64,000 nucleotides of DNA, taken from the NCBI RefSeq assembly GCF_018863395.1, contig NZ_JAHKRR010000002.1:735896-799895 (forward strand), in the 5' to 3' direction. This DNA comes from Sinomicrobium weinanense. GTDB lineage: Bacteria; Bacteroidota; Bacteroidia; Flavobacteriales; Flavobacteriaceae. Under the pieces are notes generated by a model. It saw only the letters and a program-made list of their open reading frames with translations, made no database searches and was not told the DNA's origin. Positions 61,897 through 64,000 of this stretch are shown here, in pieces; positions within the stretch are counted from its first letter, which is position 1; the number at the start of each line of letters is the position of its first letter. The translations under genes and the position numbers were made by a program.

Positions 61897-62889
61897 ATGA
61901 AAGCAATACTCAACAGGCTCATCAACCACGAAACCATCTCCAAGGAAGAGGCCAGGAACGTACTGGTCAATATTTCCCGGGGAGCATATAACACCAGTCA
62001 GATTGCTGCCTTCCTTACTGTTTATATGATGCGAAGCATCACGGTGGAAGAACTGGAAGGCTTCCGCGACGCCCTCCTGGAACTCTGTGTCGCCGTAGAC
62101 CTCGACGGATATGAGGCCATAGACCTCTGCGGTACCGGGGGCGACGGCAAGGATACTTTCAATATTTCCACCCTGGCATCTTTTATAACTGCAGGGGCCG
62201 GAATTCCCGTGGCTAAACACGGAAATTACGGGGTTTCGTCTAAATGCGGTTCCAGCAATGTCATGGAATTTCTCGGCATTAAATTTTCTAACGATATGGA
62301 TTTCATCAAACGCGCTATGGACGAAGCCCGTATCTGTGTTCTCCATGCCCCCCTGTTCCACCCTGCCATGAAAAACGTAGGGCCCATTCGTAAAGAGCTC
62401 GCCGTAAAGACCTTTTTCAACATGCTGGGGCCCATGGTAAACCCGGCATTTCCCAAAAACCAGATGGTAGGCGTTTTTAACCTGGAACTCGCCCGGATGT
62501 ACGGGTACCTCTATCAGAACACCGATAAAAACTATACCATTCTCCATGCCCTGGACGGCTACGACGAACTGTCCCTCACCGGGCCCGCCAAGGCCATCCG
62601 AAACCAGGTAGAACAGATGCTGACACCAGCAGATTTTGGCCTTGAATCCTTAAAGTCACAAGACATCAAAGGCGGAGATACCATAGAGGATTCGGCAACC
62701 ATATTTATGAATGTACTCCAGGGAAAAGGCACCGAAGCCCAGAACAACGTGGTCTGCGCCAATGCCGGAATGGCCATAGCCACCGTAAAAGACCTGCAAC
62801 CGAAGGAAGGTTTTGAAATAGCGAAAGAAAGCCTGTTTTCGGGCAAGGCTCTGGAAACGTTGAAGAAATTGCAGGAGATCAGCAGATAG
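61897..62889 (+). CDS. trpD: Anthranilate phosphoribosyltransferase
   Basis: A 330-residue enzyme with the PRPP loop CGTGGDGKDTFNIST (near 77-91), KHGNYGVSSKCGSSNVME and the GPMVNPAFPKNQMVGV segment. It joins anthranilate to PRPP. The second half of TrpD-TrpG fusions is absent here; both are separate. A tandem repeat array separates it from trpC. Confidence 0.96.
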   Translation: MKAILNRLINHETISKEEARNVLVNISRGAYNTSQIAAFLTVYMMRSITVEELEGFRDALLELCVAVDLDGYEAIDLCGTGGDGKDTFNISTLASFITAGAGIPVAKHGNYGVSSKCGSSNVMEFLGIKFSNDMDFIKRAMDEARICVLHAPLFHPAMKNVGPIRKELAVKTFFNMLGPMVNPAFPKNQMVGVFNLELARMYGYLYQNTDKNYTILHALDGYDELSLTGPAKAIRNQVEQMLTPADFGLESLKSQDIKGGDTIEDSATIFMNVLQGKGTEAQNNVVCANAGMAIATVKDLQPKEGFEIAKESLFSGKALETLKKLQEISR

Positions 62890-62890
62890 A

Positions 62891-62970
62891 GTAATCTTGA
62901 GACAGATGACCGGTGACGGATGACGGATGACAGATGACAGATGACAGATGACAGATGACAGATGACAGAT
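62891..62970 (+). repeat. 7-bp tandem repeat between trpD and trpC
   Basis: About eleven units of (A/G)GATGAC or CAGATGA run together, the last six nearly perfect (CAGATGA). Reverse-complement fragments (TCATCCACCATCTGTCA) lie at 63035-63052, so the spacer can fold. The remainder to 63138 contains ATCTAAAATCTAACATC-type repeats and no gene. Confidence 0.85.
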
Positions 62971-63138
62971 GAAAATAAAACCAACACACTAAAAACTCAA
63001 AATTATGAAAGCAAAATTCAAATCAGCCATCCGTCATCCACCATCTGTCAACAATACAATCTAAATCTATACATCACCCTTTACCGGGCCAACAAACACA
63101 TATCAACAAAAAATCTAACATCTAAAATCTAACATCTC

Positions 63139-63927
63139 ATGTCTAACATATTAGACAAAATAATAACAGATAAACGCAGGGAAGTAGCGCTCAAAAAAAA
63201 TATCATTCCCGTTTCACAACTGGAATCCTTCGCTTTGTTCAACCGGAAAACGGTTTCCCTGGCCAAAAACCTGAGCAACAGCCATACCGGAATCATCGCG
63301 GAACACAAAAGGCGCTCCCCTTCCCGCTCGGTCATTAACCAGGGTCTGAATGTGGCCGATATAGCACTGGGATATGAAAAAGCCGGGGTGTCCGGTATGT
63401 CGGTACTTACGGACGGGAAGTATTTCGGTGGTTCACTGGACGACCTGTTGCTCGCCAGGAGCGTTACCGGAATACCTCTCCTGCGCAAGGAGTTTATTAT
63501 AGACGAATACCAGCTCCTGGAAGCCAGGGCCCACGGTGCAGACGTCATTCTGCTGATCGCGGCGGTCCTCTCGAGAGAAGAAATAAAATCCCTGTCAGAA
63601 TTTGCCAAAAGCCTGTCCCTCGATGTACTTTTGGAGATCCATAACGAAGAAGAACTCCACAGATCGGTGATGCCGAGCCTGGACATGCTGGGGGTGAACA
63701 ACCGCAACCTGAAAACCTTTGAAGTAAGCATCGATACCAGCAAACAACTGGCAGAGATCATCCCCGATGATTTTGTAAAAGTATCGGAAAGCGGTATCAG
63801 TAATACCGAAGTGATCAGGGACCTACGCCAATACGGGTACAAAGGCTTCCTGGTGGGCGAAAATTTTATGAAAACCGAAGACCCGGGCCAAAGCGCCTCG
63901 GCCTTCATCAAAAAACTGGAAGAATAA
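63139..63927 (+). CDS. trpC: Indole-3-glycerol phosphate synthase
   Basis: A 262-residue TIM barrel: ILDKIITDKRREVALKK at the start, EHKRRSPSRS with the catalytic Lys, SVLTDGKYFGGSLDDL, LLRKEFIIDEYQ, MLGVNNRNLKTF and VSESGISN. It closes the indole ring. It is not fused to TrpF. It ends one base before the trpF start codon. Confidence 0.95.
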   Translation: MSNILDKIITDKRREVALKKNIIPVSQLESFALFNRKTVSLAKNLSNSHTGIIAEHKRRSPSRSVINQGLNVADIALGYEKAGVSGMSVLTDGKYFGGSLDDLLLARSVTGIPLLRKEFIIDEYQLLEARAHGADVILLIAAVLSREEIKSLSEFAKSLSLDVLLEIHNEEELHRSVMPSLDMLGVNNRNLKTFEVSIDTSKQLAEIIPDDFVKVSESGISNTEVIRDLRQYGYKGFLVGENFMKTEDPGQSASAFIKKLEE

Positions 63928-64000
63928 ATGTCGGATAATCATCTCAATAGAAGCAGTATGAAACCTAAGCTGAAAGTCTGCGGTATGAAATACCCCGACA
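63928..64000 (+). CDS. trpF: Phosphoribosylanthranilate isomerase, 5' part
   Basis: The first 24 codons are in the window. Translation from ATG 63928 gives MSDNHLNRSSMKPKLKVCG, then MKYPD; the KVCGM motif is the first strand and catalytic Cys of TrpF. A second ATG at 63958 (MKPKLKV) may be the true start. The gene is cut by the window edge. Confidence 0.85.
   Translation, partial: MSDNHLNRSSMKPKLKVCGMKYPD

Overview
The window is chromosomal DNA from a member of the Bacteroidota, almost certainly family Flavobacteriaceae. Evidence: many genes are preceded by the Bacteroidota-type promoter (TTG/TTTG near -33, TAnnTTTG near -7); most genes lack Shine-Dalgarno sequences while rpsU has a very strong one; methionine synthase is split; and lineage-typical families are present (DUF3467 after rpoC, DUF4920, DUF2851, DUF1684, HEPN-fused sulfite reductase, a DnaJ with half a zinc finger). 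The genus cannot be fixed from the sequence. It is core-genome DNA: no prophage, transposase or CRISPR array was seen.

Layout. 1-6.4 kb (minus strand): sulfur and methionine. A siroheme sulfite reductase, the two siroheme-making enzymes and a ferredoxin-NADP reductase are followed by a SAM-I riboswitch that controls the homocysteine methyltransferase half of MetH. 6.7-11.2 kb (plus): PrsW-type membrane protease and a three-subunit propionyl-CoA-type carboxylase. 11.2-17.8 kb: aromatic amino acid hydroxylase, mnmD, ilvE, a MazG-like enzyme and small membrane proteins. 18.4-21.3 kb: nitrogen-uptake group glnK-amtB-porin. 21.5-28.8 kb: DUF1684 lipoprotein, MFS transporter, grpE-dnaJ, rarA, rhomboid protease, a secreted unknown.

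29.0-43.1 kb (minus): one long expression operon, read right to left: tRNA-Tyr, tRNA-Gly, tRNA-Thr, tuf, tRNA-Trp, secE, nusG, rplK, rplA, rplJ, rplL, rpoB, rpoC, DUF3467, ending in a strong terminator. 43.1-45.0 kb: hpf, xerC, rpsU. 45.1-53.1 kb (minus): acyl-CoA dehydrogenase, a helix-hairpin-helix protein, a Na+-symporter with a 48-residue MetS-type small subunit, an alanine/glycine symporter carrying a periplasmic Ig-like domain, PspC-like and DUF2851 proteins. 53.4-55.7 kb: membrane protein, winged-helix regulator and creD, with a shared palindrome at two promoters. 55.8-59.5 kb: rhodanese and thioredoxin-like proteins, then marR, nitroreductase and yceI. 59.6 kb to the end: trpE-G-D-C-F, preceded by a complete ribosome-mediated attenuator whose 18-codon leader peptide contains three consecutive Trp codons.

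The most notable signals are regulatory: the trp attenuator, the SAM riboswitch, the rpsU Shine-Dalgarno, the AAAGTACTTT operator pair, and several families of intergenic fold-back and heptamer repeats. Two of these repeats supply the last codons of proteins (MetH half and RarA).
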